DNA from: Massilia sp. BSC265
GTDB lineage: Bacteria > Pseudomonadota > Gammaproteobacteria > Burkholderiales > Burkholderiaceae_D
Assembly: GCF_000740675.1 (NCBI RefSeq)
Contig: NZ_JPXI01000042.1
Coordinates: 1-64,000 of the forward strand
Reading direction: 5' to 3'
DNA: 64,000 bases
Shown: piece by piece, positions 51,789 through 60,028 of the stretch
How the letters are laid out: every line of letters begins with the position of its first letter
How positions within the stretch are numbered: the stretch's first letter is position 1
Made by a program: the position numbers and the translations under genes
Notes under the pieces: generated by a model
Seen by the model: the letters and a program-made list of their open reading frames with translations, nothing else
Databases searched by the model: none
What the model was told of the DNA's origin: nothing

Positions 51789-52634
51789 ATGAAACCGATC
51801 CGCCTTCTCGCCGCCACCCTGTCCACGCTGCTCGCGCTGGCCGGCGGCGGCTGCGCCACGCCGCCCGCCGCCCTATCGGGCGGCTCCCTCGCGTCCGATG
51901 GCGCACCTGCCGGCTGGACGCTGGCATGGAGCGACGAATTCGACGGCACCCAGCTTGACCGCACGAAATGGGTGGCGGAGACCGACGGCCATGGCTGGGG
52001 CAACAAGGAACTGCAGCATTACACCGATCGTCCGGAGAACGCCCGGGTGGAGGGCGGCATGCTCGTCATCGAAGCGCGCCAGGAACGCTATGGCGGCAAC
52101 GATTACACCTCGGCGCGCCTCAAGACCGCCGGCCTGATGGAACAGATGCACGGCCGCTTCGAGGCGCGCATCAAGGTGCCGAAGGGCCAGGGCATCTGGC
52201 CGGCCTTCTGGATGCTGGGAGCGGACATCAAGCAGGTAGGCTGGCCGCGCAGCGGCGAGATCGACATCATGGAGATCATCGGCAAGGAGCCGTCGACCGT
52301 GTACGGCACCCTGCACGGTCCCGGCTATTCGGGCGACAAGGCCTACGGCAGCCGCTCGAATCTGGCCAACGGCATCTTTGCCGACGATTTCCACGTGTTC
52401 GCGGTGGAATGGGAACGCGGCGAGATCCGCTGGTATGTCGACGGCATCCACTACCATACGGCGCGACCAAGCCTGGTCAAGGGCGACTGGGTGTTCGAGC
52501 ATCCCTTCTTCGTGCTCCTGAACCTGGCCGTCGGCGGTGCCTGGCCCGGCAATCCGGACGGCACGACGGTCCTGCCCCAGCGCATGCTGGTGGATTATGT
52601 GCGGGTCTACCGGCGTGCCACGTCCGGGCAGTAA
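51789..52634 (+). CDS. GH16 beta-glucanase lipoprotein (laminarinase-like)
   Basis: 281 aa. The signal sequence ends at a lipobox-like AGGGC (Cys22), suggesting outer-membrane anchoring. The GH16 domain (about 43-278) has the catalytic motif EIDIME at 157-162 (nucleophile E157, acid/base E162) with the extra Met typical of laminarinases and lichenases. WPAFWMLG precedes it, and the C-terminal YVRVYRR closes the fold. It endo-cleaves beta-1,3 or mixed-linkage glucans. GGAG precedes the ATG. It is the probable first enzyme of the glucan pathway in this window. Confidence 0.94.
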   Translation: MKPIRLLAATLSTLLALAGGGCATPPAALSGGSLASDGAPAGWTLAWSDEFDGTQLDRTKWVAETDGHGWGNKELQHYTDRPENARVEGGMLVIEARQERYGGNDYTSARLKTAGLMEQMHGRFEARIKVPKGQGIWPAFWMLGADIKQVGWPRSGEIDIMEIIGKEPSTVYGTLHGPGYSGDKAYGSRSNLANGIFADDFHVFAVEWERGEIRWYVDGIHYHTARPSLVKGDWVFEHPFFVLLNLAVGGAWPGNPDGTTVLPQRMLVDYVRVYRRATSGQ

Positions 52635-52848
52635 GAAGCTGTCCTGGTAGGAAATGCCTTGCTCACGGTCGCGTTTCGCGAGCGGGGCGGCGCTGTTCGT
52701 CCTTGCGTGGAACGCCACGCGGCCTCCTCGCGCCAGCCCGGCTTTTTTACGCTCCAGGCCGCGGATTGCGCAGTTCATCGCAATCGCCTCGGGTGCGGCA
52801 TGGCAGCGATCTATAGTGCTTCCATCGCCAACCTACCGGAGAACAAGC

Positions 52849-53616
52849 ATGAAAAAACTGTTGAGTGCCGCTGCCGTCGCCGCCACGCTCGCACTGGTCG
52901 CCAGCCCCGGCATCGCTGACGATGTCGTGCGTGAAAACCGTAGTGTCGATGCCAAGGTCACCAAGGTGAAACTGGACGGCGTCGTCGACCTCGTCCTGCG
53001 TCAGGGCAGCACGCCCTCCCTCGTCGTATCGGGTGACCGCCGTTTCGTGCAGCGCATCACCACCTCCCAGCGCGGTGACACGCTGGAAATCGGTACCGAA
53101 TCCTTCAACACCCGCCGTGGCGACATGAACGAGAAGCTGCGCGCCGAACTCACCGTGCCCAACCTCGCCGAGTTCACCTCGCAGGGGGTGGGCGCATCGA
53201 CCGTCACCGGCTTCTCGGGCAATTCCATCCAGGTCGCCCTCGACGGCGCCGGCTCGGTCACCATGAACAGCAATTACCGCAATATCGACGCCCGCCTGGG
53301 TGGCGTCGGTGGACTGGCCCTGAATGGCGTGCGTGCCGAGCGCGTTGACCTCAGCCTGCGCGGCGCCGGCCGCATCAGCGTCAACGGCGAGAGCAAACTG
53401 CTGCGCGCCAAACTGGCCGGTGTCGGTAGCCTGGAAGCACAGGGCCTGCGTGCCGAATCGGTCGATCTCGACATGACCGGGTTGGGTGGCGCGACTGTTC
53501 ACGCCACCCGTGCGGCCGAGATCGACCTGAGCGGCATGGGCTCGGCGACCGTCTACGGGAACCCCGCGACCCGCAATGCCAATACCAACGGCATGGGCAA
53601 GGTCAGCTGGAAGTAA
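52849..53616 (+). CDS. Exported DUF2807 (GIN domain) protein
   Basis: 255 aa from the ATG at 52849 (GGAG upstream). Signal peptide about 1-23 (ending GIAD). The rest is a DUF2807 right-handed beta structure made of repeats such as VALDGAGSVTM, LSLRGAGRISV, AKLAGVGSLEA and LSGMGSATVYG. The domain is known as a putative autotransporter-head-like adhesin fold of unknown function. It is convergent with the BON-domain gene 12 bp away. No operator links it to the sugar regulon. Confidence 0.88.
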   Translation: MKKLLSAAAVAATLALVASPGIADDVVRENRSVDAKVTKVKLDGVVDLVLRQGSTPSLVVSGDRRFVQRITTSQRGDTLEIGTESFNTRRGDMNEKLRAELTVPNLAEFTSQGVGASTVTGFSGNSIQVALDGAGSVTMNSNYRNIDARLGGVGGLALNGVRAERVDLSLRGAGRISVNGESKLLRAKLAGVGSLEAQGLRAESVDLDMTGLGGATVHATRAAEIDLSGMGSATVYGNPATRNANTNGMGKVSWK

Positions 53617-53628
53617 GGGGCTTCAGCC

Positions 53629-53955
53629 CTACTGGCGGAGTCGCTCCCGGACCACCATGCTGTTCCGCACTTCTTTCACTCCGGGCACGTCCTGGGCGAG
53701 TTGTGCCGCCCGCGCCGCGCTTTCGGGCGACTCGACGAAACCGCTGAGCTGCACCGTTCCCTTGTAGGTCTCGACCTGCACCTCGGTTGCCTTGACTTGC
53801 GGATCGGTGGCGAACGCTGTCTTGACCCGGGTGGTGATGGCGGTATCGTCGATGTATTCGCCGGTGCCGCGGTGCGTACCGGAAGGGGCGCAGGCACTGA
53901 GGATGGCCAGCACCAGGCCGAGCAGGATCAGATGGATGCGGTAGGAAAGGTTCAT
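53629..53955 (-). CDS. BON-domain lipoprotein (OsmY/DolP-like, single BON)
   Basis: 108 aa from the ATG at 53955. The lipobox LSAC places the modified Cys at 22. One BON domain (about 38-105) includes DDTAITTRVKTAFATDP and VQLSGFVESPESA. BON proteins bind phospholipid or envelope surfaces and are often stress-induced. Its Shine-Dalgarno GGGAG lies in the 3' arm of a 17-bp hairpin, so translation may be controlled by RNA structure. An upstream in-frame ATG at 53988 would give an atypical N-terminus. Confidence 0.88.
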   Translation of the reverse strand: MNLSYRIHLILLGLVLAILSACAPSGTHRGTGEYIDDTAITTRVKTAFATDPQVKATEVQVETYKGTVQLSGFVESPESAARAAQLAQDVPGVKEVRNSMVVRERLRQ

Positions 53956-53956
53956 T

Positions 53957-54004
53957 GAGGGCTCCCGAGAGAAGGCAGACCAGCCCATTCTCTCGGGAGC
54001 CCTC
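53957..54004 (-). promoter_or_regulatory. 17-bp hairpin sequestering the BON lipoprotein ribosome-binding site
   Basis: GAGGGCTCCCGAGAGAA (53957-53973) is perfectly inverted at 53988-54004 around a 14-nt loop. On the minus-strand mRNA the 3' arm contains GGGAG and ends one base before the AUG. No T-run follows, so an RBS-blocking role is more likely than termination. Confidence 0.65.
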
Positions 54005-54046
54005 GGCCGGAGTTTGATGCCGGCCAAACGTGCAGGCGGACCTTTT

Positions 54047-55150
54047 TCAGTCAGGTTTGTTCAATGCCAGTACCGGCCCCGTGGCATTCCCGGCCGGGTT
54101 CGCCGGACGCAAGGCGAACCCGCGCCGGCCGACGTCGCGCCCGAGCACCACGCGCAGGTTGGCAGGGGCGCAGTTGGCCACTTCCTGCAACTGCGCGCTG
54201 CCGAAACGGCTGGCCAGGTGTTCGGCCGCCACGCGGTAGGCTGCTTCATATTCGATGCGGGTCTGGCGCACGCCGAAGCCGTTCTGGTTCGACAGGCGCG
54301 CCACTTTCAGGCCGCCAGTGCCGACCTGGCCTGCCACCAAGCGTGCCATGCCCGGCACGCCATTCCCATTGCGCACCTCTACCAGCGCGAGGAGCGGACC
54401 GGCCCGGCCGGGCGTGGCCGGCGCCGGTTCCGGTAACCGCGCTGGAACCGACGGCTCGGCCGGCATCGGGCCGCGCCGCAGCTCCAGCATGCCATCCGCG
54501 CCGGCGTGCAGCTGCACCTGGCCCCAACTATTCTCCTCACGCGCCGGCGCCTGGAGTGCGCGGTCGATCGCCGCGACCTGGGTACGGCTGCCGGCAACGG
54601 CATAGTCCGCGCGCAGGTTGTGGGCACGCAAGGCCTCGGCCTGGCTCAGCATCTGCTGCGCGCGCTCTTCCTGTCCCAGCTTGCGCAGGGTTTCGCCCAG
54701 CAGTTGCCAGGAACGGTGGTTGAGCGGATCGAGCAGGCAGGCCTTCTCGAGCGAGACCAGGGCGTTGGCGTACTCCCCGGTGAGGAAATAGGCATGGCCG
54801 AGGTTGCTGAGCAGGTAGGCCTTGCCGGGACCGGAGGACAAGGTCAGCGAGTCGGTCAATGCGCGCCACAACGTAATCGCGGTAGCGAACTCGCGCTGTT
54901 CCGCGTACAGCGTCGCCAATCCGTTGCGCGCGTTGACGTGCTGCGGCGCGGCCTGCAGCGCAGCCTGGTAGGCGGCACGCGCCTCGTCGTAGCGGCGCGC
55001 GAGGTGATGGTTGCGGCCGGCGCGGTAGGCGTCGTCGGCAGCCGGTGTCCCGGCGTCCACTTTCACGCGGCCGCCGAGCGGTGCGCAGGCAAGCAGGCTG
55101 GCGCCGGCGCACAGCAGCGACAAGCGGGTCAGGAAAGCAGGAATTCGCAT
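54047..55150 (-). CDS. tadD: TPR lipoprotein with LytR C-terminal domain, Tad locus
   Basis: 367 aa. A lipobox LLAC (Cys22) ends the signal peptide. TPR repeats fill about 40-180 (ARRYDEARAAYQAAL, LSNLGHAYFLTGEYANALVSLEKACLLDP). A C-terminal LytR_C-type domain is present (about 260-360, VEVRNGNGVPGMARLV). TadD-type lipoproteins assist secretin assembly in Tad systems. It is the last Tad gene in this direction, 16 bp after tadC. The symbol is given by position and TPR content; the LytR_C fusion is an added feature. Confidence 0.83.
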   Translation of the reverse strand: MRIPAFLTRLSLLCAGASLLACAPLGGRVKVDAGTPAADDAYRAGRNHHLARRYDEARAAYQAALQAAPQHVNARNGLATLYAEQREFATAITLWRALTDSLTLSSGPGKAYLLSNLGHAYFLTGEYANALVSLEKACLLDPLNHRSWQLLGETLRKLGQEERAQQMLSQAEALRAHNLRADYAVAGSRTQVAAIDRALQAPAREENSWGQVQLHAGADGMLELRRGPMPAEPSVPARLPEPAPATPGRAGPLLALVEVRNGNGVPGMARLVAGQVGTGGLKVARLSNQNGFGVRQTRIEYEAAYRVAAEHLASRFGSAQLQEVANCAPANLRVVLGRDVGRRGFALRPANPAGNATGPVLALNKPD

Positions 55151-55166
55151 GAGAGTTCCTTCAGGT

Positions 55167-56108
55167 TCAATTCGCGACAGTCAACGATCCCAGCGTGCGT
55201 GTGAGCTGGAGGCCGGCGGGACCGAGCAGCACCAACATCAGCGTGGGGAAAATACAAAAGATCAGGGGGAACAGCAGCTTCAGGCCGATCTTGGCGGCAC
55301 ATTCCTCGGCGATCATGCGGCGCTTGTAGCGCAGGTTCTCGGAATGCACGCGCAGGGAGTCGCCCACGCTGGTGCCGAAGCGCTCGGACTGGATCAGCAT
55401 CGCCACCAACGTGTCCACGTCCTCGACGCCTGAGCGCAGCGCGAAATTGCGCAGCGCCTTTTCCTTGCTGAACCCGGCCCGCATTTCCATCAGGACGATC
55501 TGCAGCTCCTGGGCCAGCACGGCGCTCTTGATGTGGATTTCAGCTGCCACCTTCACCATGGCGCGCTCCAGGCCCAGGCCTGCTTCGACGCACACCGTCA
55601 ACAGGTCGAGCGCATCGGGAATGGTCTCGAAGATCTCGCGACGGCGGCGCTTCACGATCCGATCGAGCACCAGGTTTGGCAGGTAGTAGCCGAACGAAGC
55701 CGCCAGCAGCAGCACCGTCAGCACGAGGCCGCTGGTCATCGCGCCGCCATAGAAAAAGACGATTGGCGCCGCCAGCGCCGGCAGCAGCAGGGCCAGTCCG
55801 GTCTTCGACGCGAAGTACAGCGTCGGCGCCGACGGGTTGCGCCAGCCGGCATTCATGAACCGGGTGCGCAGGGCGGACTTTTCCCAGCCTTCCTCTGGTA
55901 TCGAGAGTTTGGTCAGCGGCTTGGCTGCCTTGGCGACGCGCTCGACCCAGCCGCCGCTGCTGTCCAGCTGGCTCTGGGTCGCGCTGCCGAGGAAGCGGCG
56001 CAGGCGCTCGCGCAGGGCGAGTGGCGCGAACAGCACCAGGCCGAGCCAGGCCAGGCCGCAGACGACACAGAGGACAACGAGCAGGAATATCAGCTGGGAG
56101 GATGTCAT
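55167..56108 (-). CDS. tadC: Tad pilus inner-membrane protein TadC
   Basis: 313 aa from the ATG at 56108. A T2SSF-type domain (about 155-280, IPDALDLLTVCVEAGLGLERAM) and membrane helices near 7-30, 95-135 and 275-300. It forms the inner-membrane platform with TadB. It lies 31 bp after tadB. Confidence 0.94.
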   Translation of the reverse strand: MTSSQLIFLLVVLCVVCGLAWLGLVLFAPLALRERLRRFLGSATQSQLDSSGGWVERVAKAAKPLTKLSIPEEGWEKSALRTRFMNAGWRNPSAPTLYFASKTGLALLLPALAAPIVFFYGGAMTSGLVLTVLLLAASFGYYLPNLVLDRIVKRRRREIFETIPDALDLLTVCVEAGLGLERAMVKVAAEIHIKSAVLAQELQIVLMEMRAGFSKEKALRNFALRSGVEDVDTLVAMLIQSERFGTSVGDSLRVHSENLRYKRRMIAEECAAKIGLKLLFPLIFCIFPTLMLVLLGPAGLQLTRTLGSLTVAN

Positions 56109-56139
56109 GGTCACCTCGAAGGCAGACGTGGATACGGTC

Positions 56140-57117
56140 TCAGATACGGATACGGATGAGCTGGCGCAGCCAGATGAACCCAATGACGACCATGACCAGG
56201 GCGCCCCAGAGCATGCGCACGCCGGTCGGATCGGTCCAGAGCACCTTGATGTACTCCGGGCTCGTCACCAGCATCATGCCCGCCACGCCGAAGGGCAGCA
56301 GGCCCAGGATCCATGCCGACATCCGTCCTTCCGCCGACAGCACGCGCACATGCGCCACCAGCTTCAGGCGGGCGCGGATGATCTGGCTGATGTTCCCCAG
56401 GATCTCGGCCAGGTTGCCGCCTGATTCGCGCTGGATCAGCACCGCGATGATCAGGTAGCGCAGGTCGGTCAACGGGATGCGGGCAGCCATGCCGTGCAGC
56501 GCCTCGTTCATCGGCACGCCGTAGTTGATTTCCTCGCGCGCGATCCGGAACTCGCCGCTGAGCGGCTCCGACAGCTCGTTGCCGACGATCTGCAACACGT
56601 TGCTGAAGGAATGGCCAGCGCGCAGCGCCCGTGCAATGAAGTCGGCGGCATCGGGCAGCTGTTGCTCGATGCAGAGCAGACGGCGCTGGCGCGCACGGCG
56701 TACCAGGAACCACGGCACACTCAGCCCAAGCGCGGCCAGGAGCATGCGTGCGGGGGCCGGCAGCGGCCACCCGAGCGACACCAGCGTGACGAAGGCCATG
56801 CAGCCGAACGACCAGGCCAGGAACTGGCCCACCGATGCCTGGCTGCCGGCCTGCACCAGCAGCGCGTCGATCCGGTGCGTCAACGGGACTCCCTGCAGCA
56901 CCCGGTCGAGCGTCTCGTTGCGGCTGTGCCTGCGCTGCTTGAGGATCGAGATCCGCTCGCCGCTGCGTCCGGCCGAACCGGACATCAACTGCAGCCGGCG
57001 GGCGACGCGGCGGGCTGCCGCGCCGTGCGAGCCCATCCACCACAGGTACGTTGCCTCGATCGCGAGGATCACCGCCGCGAACAGGAACACCACGAAAGCA
57101 TAGAACACTGCGTCCAT
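56140..57117 (-). CDS. tadB: Tad pilus inner-membrane protein TadB
   Basis: 325 aa. An N-terminal membrane helix (about 5-25), central helices near 98-135 and a T2SSF domain (about 155-285, LPDAADFIARALRAGHSFSNVL). It ends with a further helix and a basic tail. It is the platform partner of TadC and of the ATPase CpaF, and starts 10 bp after the cpaF stop. Confidence 0.94.
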   Translation of the reverse strand: MDAVFYAFVVFLFAAVILAIEATYLWWMGSHGAAARRVARRLQLMSGSAGRSGERISILKQRRHSRNETLDRVLQGVPLTHRIDALLVQAGSQASVGQFLAWSFGCMAFVTLVSLGWPLPAPARMLLAALGLSVPWFLVRRARQRRLLCIEQQLPDAADFIARALRAGHSFSNVLQIVGNELSEPLSGEFRIAREEINYGVPMNEALHGMAARIPLTDLRYLIIAVLIQRESGGNLAEILGNISQIIRARLKLVAHVRVLSAEGRMSAWILGLLPFGVAGMMLVTSPEYIKVLWTDPTGVRMLWGALVMVVIGFIWLRQLIRIRI

Positions 57118-57127
57118 GCGCCCTCCT

Positions 57128-58489
57128 TCAGTCGAATGTCCGGTCGGGGTCGAACGCTTCTTCGGGCACCGGCACGCCGTACATCCTGATGCGGTCGGCG
57201 AAGCGCGGGCGCACCCCGGTGGCGCAGAAGCGGCCCCGCACCTTGCCGTCGGCGTCGACGCCGCTCTGCTCGAAATGGAAGATTTCCTGCATCGAGATGA
57301 CCTCGCCCTCCATGCCGGTAATCTCCTGCACGCTGACGACCTTGCGAGTACCGTCGGTCAGGCGCGACGCCTGCACCACCACCGTCACCGCCGCCACGAT
57401 CTGCTGCCGGATTGCGCGCGCCGTCAGGTTCACGCCGGCCATGCTGACCATGTTTTCCAGCCGCGACAGCGCGTCGCGCGGCGTATTCGAGTGGATTGTT
57501 GCCAGCGAACCTTCATGGCCGGTATTCATCGCCTGCAGCATGTCGAGCGCCTCGGCGCCACGCACCTCGCCCAGGATGATGCGGTCGGGACGCATCCGCA
57601 GCGCATTGCGCACCAGGGCGCGCTGGGTCACCTCGCCCTTGCCTTCGATGTTCGGCGGGCGGGTTTCCAGGCGCGCCACGTGCGGCTGGCGCAGCTGCAG
57701 CTCGGCCGCGTCCTCGATCGTCACGATGCGCTCGGTGGGCGGGATGAAGCCGGAGATGAGGTTGAGCAGCGTGGTCTTGCCGCTGCCGGTGCCGCCCGAG
57801 ATCAGGATGTTCACCTTGGCCACGCCGAGCGCCTGCAGCACCTGGATCATCGGCGGCGTCATGCTCTTGTAGTCGAGCAGGTTCTGCACCGTCAGCGGGG
57901 CGGTGCCGAAGCGCCGGATCGACAGCAGCGGCCCGTCCACCGCCAGCGGCGGGATGATCGCATTGACACGCGAGCCGTCGGGCAGGCGCGCGTCGACCAT
58001 CGGGCTCGACTCGTCCACGCGCCTGCCCACGCGCGAGACGATCTTCTCGATGATCTTCATCAGGTGGGCATTGTCGTGGAAGCTGATGTCGGTGAGTTCG
58101 AGCTTGCCGCGCCGCTCGACGTAGACCTTGTTGGCCGTGTTGACCAGGATGTCGGAGACGGTGGGGTCGTTCAGCAGCGGCTCGAGCGGGCCGAAGCCGA
58201 GCATCTCGTGCTGGATGTCGAGCACCAGGTGATGGCGCTCGTGCTGGTTCAGCACGATGCGCTCTTCCTCGATGATGCGCTGGACCAGCAGCGCCAGTTC
58301 GTGCTTGAACTGCTCGGCGGTCAGGCGCTTGAGCCGCTCGAGGTCGATGCGGTCCAGGATCATCTGGTGCATCAGTTTCTTGAGTTCCTGGTAGGCCTGG
58401 CTGCCGGTTTCCGGCATGGCCGCTCCGGCCGGGGCGGCGCCGGACTGGCGCTCCTGGCTGGCGCTGGCGAGGCGTTCGCGTAGGGACAT
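57128..58489 (-). CDS. cpaF: Tad pilus assembly ATPase CpaF/TadA
   Basis: 453 aa, VirB11/PulE superfamily. Walker A GGTGSGKTT at 232-240, Walker B near RPDRIILGEVRGAEAL, and the His box GHEGSLATIHSNTPRDAL. The N-terminal domain (about 30-200) has the usual DPTVSDILVN and RVNAIIPPLA segments. It powers Flp pilus assembly. It lies between cpaE and tadB. Confidence 0.96.
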   Translation of the reverse strand: MSLRERLASASQERQSGAAPAGAAMPETGSQAYQELKKLMHQMILDRIDLERLKRLTAEQFKHELALLVQRIIEEERIVLNQHERHHLVLDIQHEMLGFGPLEPLLNDPTVSDILVNTANKVYVERRGKLELTDISFHDNAHLMKIIEKIVSRVGRRVDESSPMVDARLPDGSRVNAIIPPLAVDGPLLSIRRFGTAPLTVQNLLDYKSMTPPMIQVLQALGVAKVNILISGGTGSGKTTLLNLISGFIPPTERIVTIEDAAELQLRQPHVARLETRPPNIEGKGEVTQRALVRNALRMRPDRIILGEVRGAEALDMLQAMNTGHEGSLATIHSNTPRDALSRLENMVSMAGVNLTARAIRQQIVAAVTVVVQASRLTDGTRKVVSVQEITGMEGEVISMQEIFHFEQSGVDADGKVRGRFCATGVRPRFADRIRMYGVPVPEEAFDPDRTFD

Positions 58490-58517
58490 GGGTACTCCTT
58501 TTCGTCCTTGGTTGCGT

Positions 58518-59693
58518 TCAGTCTTCGGAATCGCCGCGTCCGAACAGGCGGTCGAACAGACCCTTGCTTTCCTGGACGCGGCGGTCCGTCACCAGTTCGA
58601 CCATGTCCGCCAGGCTGCGCGCGGCGGCGCTCGAGCGCGACAGTTGCAGCACCGGCACGCCCTGGTTGACCGAATCGGTGACGGCCACGTAATCGTTGGG
58701 GAAGGTATGCACCACTTCGCAGCCGAGCGCGCCATGCAGGTCCTGCAGGCGCAGCTTGCCGCCTTTTTCGTAGCGATTGACGATCAGGCGGATGTTATCC
58801 AGCATGTAGCCGAGCGAGCGGAAGATGTCGAGCAGCCGGCGTGCATCGCGGATGTCGGGCAGCGCCAGCTGCAGCACCGGGTAGATGGTGTCGGTGACGT
58901 CGAGCGCGCGCAGCGACACGGCGTCGATCTGGCGGCCGACGTCGAGCAGCACGTAGTCGTAGTGCTGGCGCGCGACGCGCAGGATGGTGTCGATGTGCTC
59001 CGGCTTGGCTTCCCTTGCATGGGCCGGGTCGTCCGCCGCGGCCAGCACGCCGAACCCGGGTGTGACGTGCACCAGGCAGTTTTCCAGGAACTGGCCGTCC
59101 ACACGGCCGATCTGCGCGCAGACGTCGGACAGGGTCATGGTCGGCTTCTGGTCAGACACATAGAGAGCCGCGTCGCCGAATTGGCTGTGCAGGTCGATCA
59201 GCAGGACTTTCTTGGCGGCCAGCGTGGACAGCGCGTAGCCGAAATTGGTCGAGATGAAGGTGGCACCGCTGCCGCCCTTGCAGGCGATGAAGGCAAGGAC
59301 CTTGCCGTCACGCATATTCGAGACGCCGGCGGCAGCCGAGATGCGGTCCATCGACTCGTGGAAGGCGCGATGCACCAGCGGCAGCTGCAGCACTTCGCGC
59401 ACGCCGGCGCGCATGGCGCGGATCAGGAGTTCCGGCTGGTGCTGGTCAGTCATCAGCATCAGGTGCGCCTCGGGATACTGGCGACCGAGGCGTTCGAGCA
59501 GCGCGGCCTCGGAAGGTTCGGTGTCGGTCGCGTCGACGATGACCAGCTGGGGCGGGTCTGCCTCGGGCCGGTCGAGCGCCTCACGCAGGCTGGAGCGGAT
59601 CGCTCCGAGGTTCAGCGGCGGCACGCGCGCGGCGCCCTGGGAGGCGATTTCCGCATAGAGCTGGCTGTCGCGGCTGATGAGTAGCGCTTTCAT
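58518..59693 (-). CDS. cpaE: Tad pilus localisation protein CpaE/TadZ (ParA/MinD-like)
   Basis: 391 aa. An N-terminal receiver-like domain (about 1-115, VIVDATDTEP) without a clear phospho-Asp triad, followed by a MinD-like ATPase domain with the P-loop CKGGSGAT at 138-145 and LLIDLHSQFGDAAL (switch region). It places the Tad machinery at the pole in other species. It lies 28 bp upstream of cpaF. Confidence 0.93.
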   Translation of the reverse strand: MKALLISRDSQLYAEIASQGAARVPPLNLGAIRSSLREALDRPEADPPQLVIVDATDTEPSEAALLERLGRQYPEAHLMLMTDQHQPELLIRAMRAGVREVLQLPLVHRAFHESMDRISAAAGVSNMRDGKVLAFIACKGGSGATFISTNFGYALSTLAAKKVLLIDLHSQFGDAALYVSDQKPTMTLSDVCAQIGRVDGQFLENCLVHVTPGFGVLAAADDPAHAREAKPEHIDTILRVARQHYDYVLLDVGRQIDAVSLRALDVTDTIYPVLQLALPDIRDARRLLDIFRSLGYMLDNIRLIVNRYEKGGKLRLQDLHGALGCEVVHTFPNDYVAVTDSVNQGVPVLQLSRSSAAARSLADMVELVTDRRVQESKGLFDRLFGRGDSED

Positions 59694-59740
59694 GGCGATC
59701 CTTGTTGCTGGCGCATCTGGTCAGGTTGAATGGAAGGCGA

Positions 59741-60019
59741 TCATCGGGCACTACCGACACCGAGAATGAGAGCAGGCGGTGCGCTTTCGGGCTGGGCGAA
59801 GCTGCGCTGGTAGCGGTCGTGCGCGCCTTTCGCCGCACGGCCGTCGACTCCGGTGGCAGGATTCCTGTTGGCCGCCGCTGCCGGATCGAGCACCTGGGCG
59901 GCCAAGTTGGTGCGCGTGGCACTGCCGAACTGGTGGTCCCATCGCGGGGTGGTCTGTACGCAGCCCTGCAGGCAGGCGCCGATCAGCGCCAGCGCGGTCA
60001 ATCGTATCGTCATGGTCAC
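59741..60019 (-). CDS. Small lipoprotein of the Tad locus
   Basis: 92 aa. The lipobox LQGC gives a lipidated Cys at position 20. The GTG at 60019 is preferred because AGGAGG lies 5 bp upstream; the ATG at 60013 is the alternative. The mature part has a polar segment (DPAAAANRNPATGVDGRAAK) and no known domain. Its position between the secretin CpaC and CpaE suggests a pilotin-like or CpaD-type role, which is inferred only from context. It starts 9 bp after the cpaC stop. Confidence 0.75.
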   Translation of the reverse strand: MTMTIRLTALALIGACLQGCVQTTPRWDHQFGSATRTNLAAQVLDPAAAANRNPATGVDGRAAKGAHDRYQRSFAQPESAPPALILGVGSAR

Positions 60020-60028
60020 GATAGCCTC

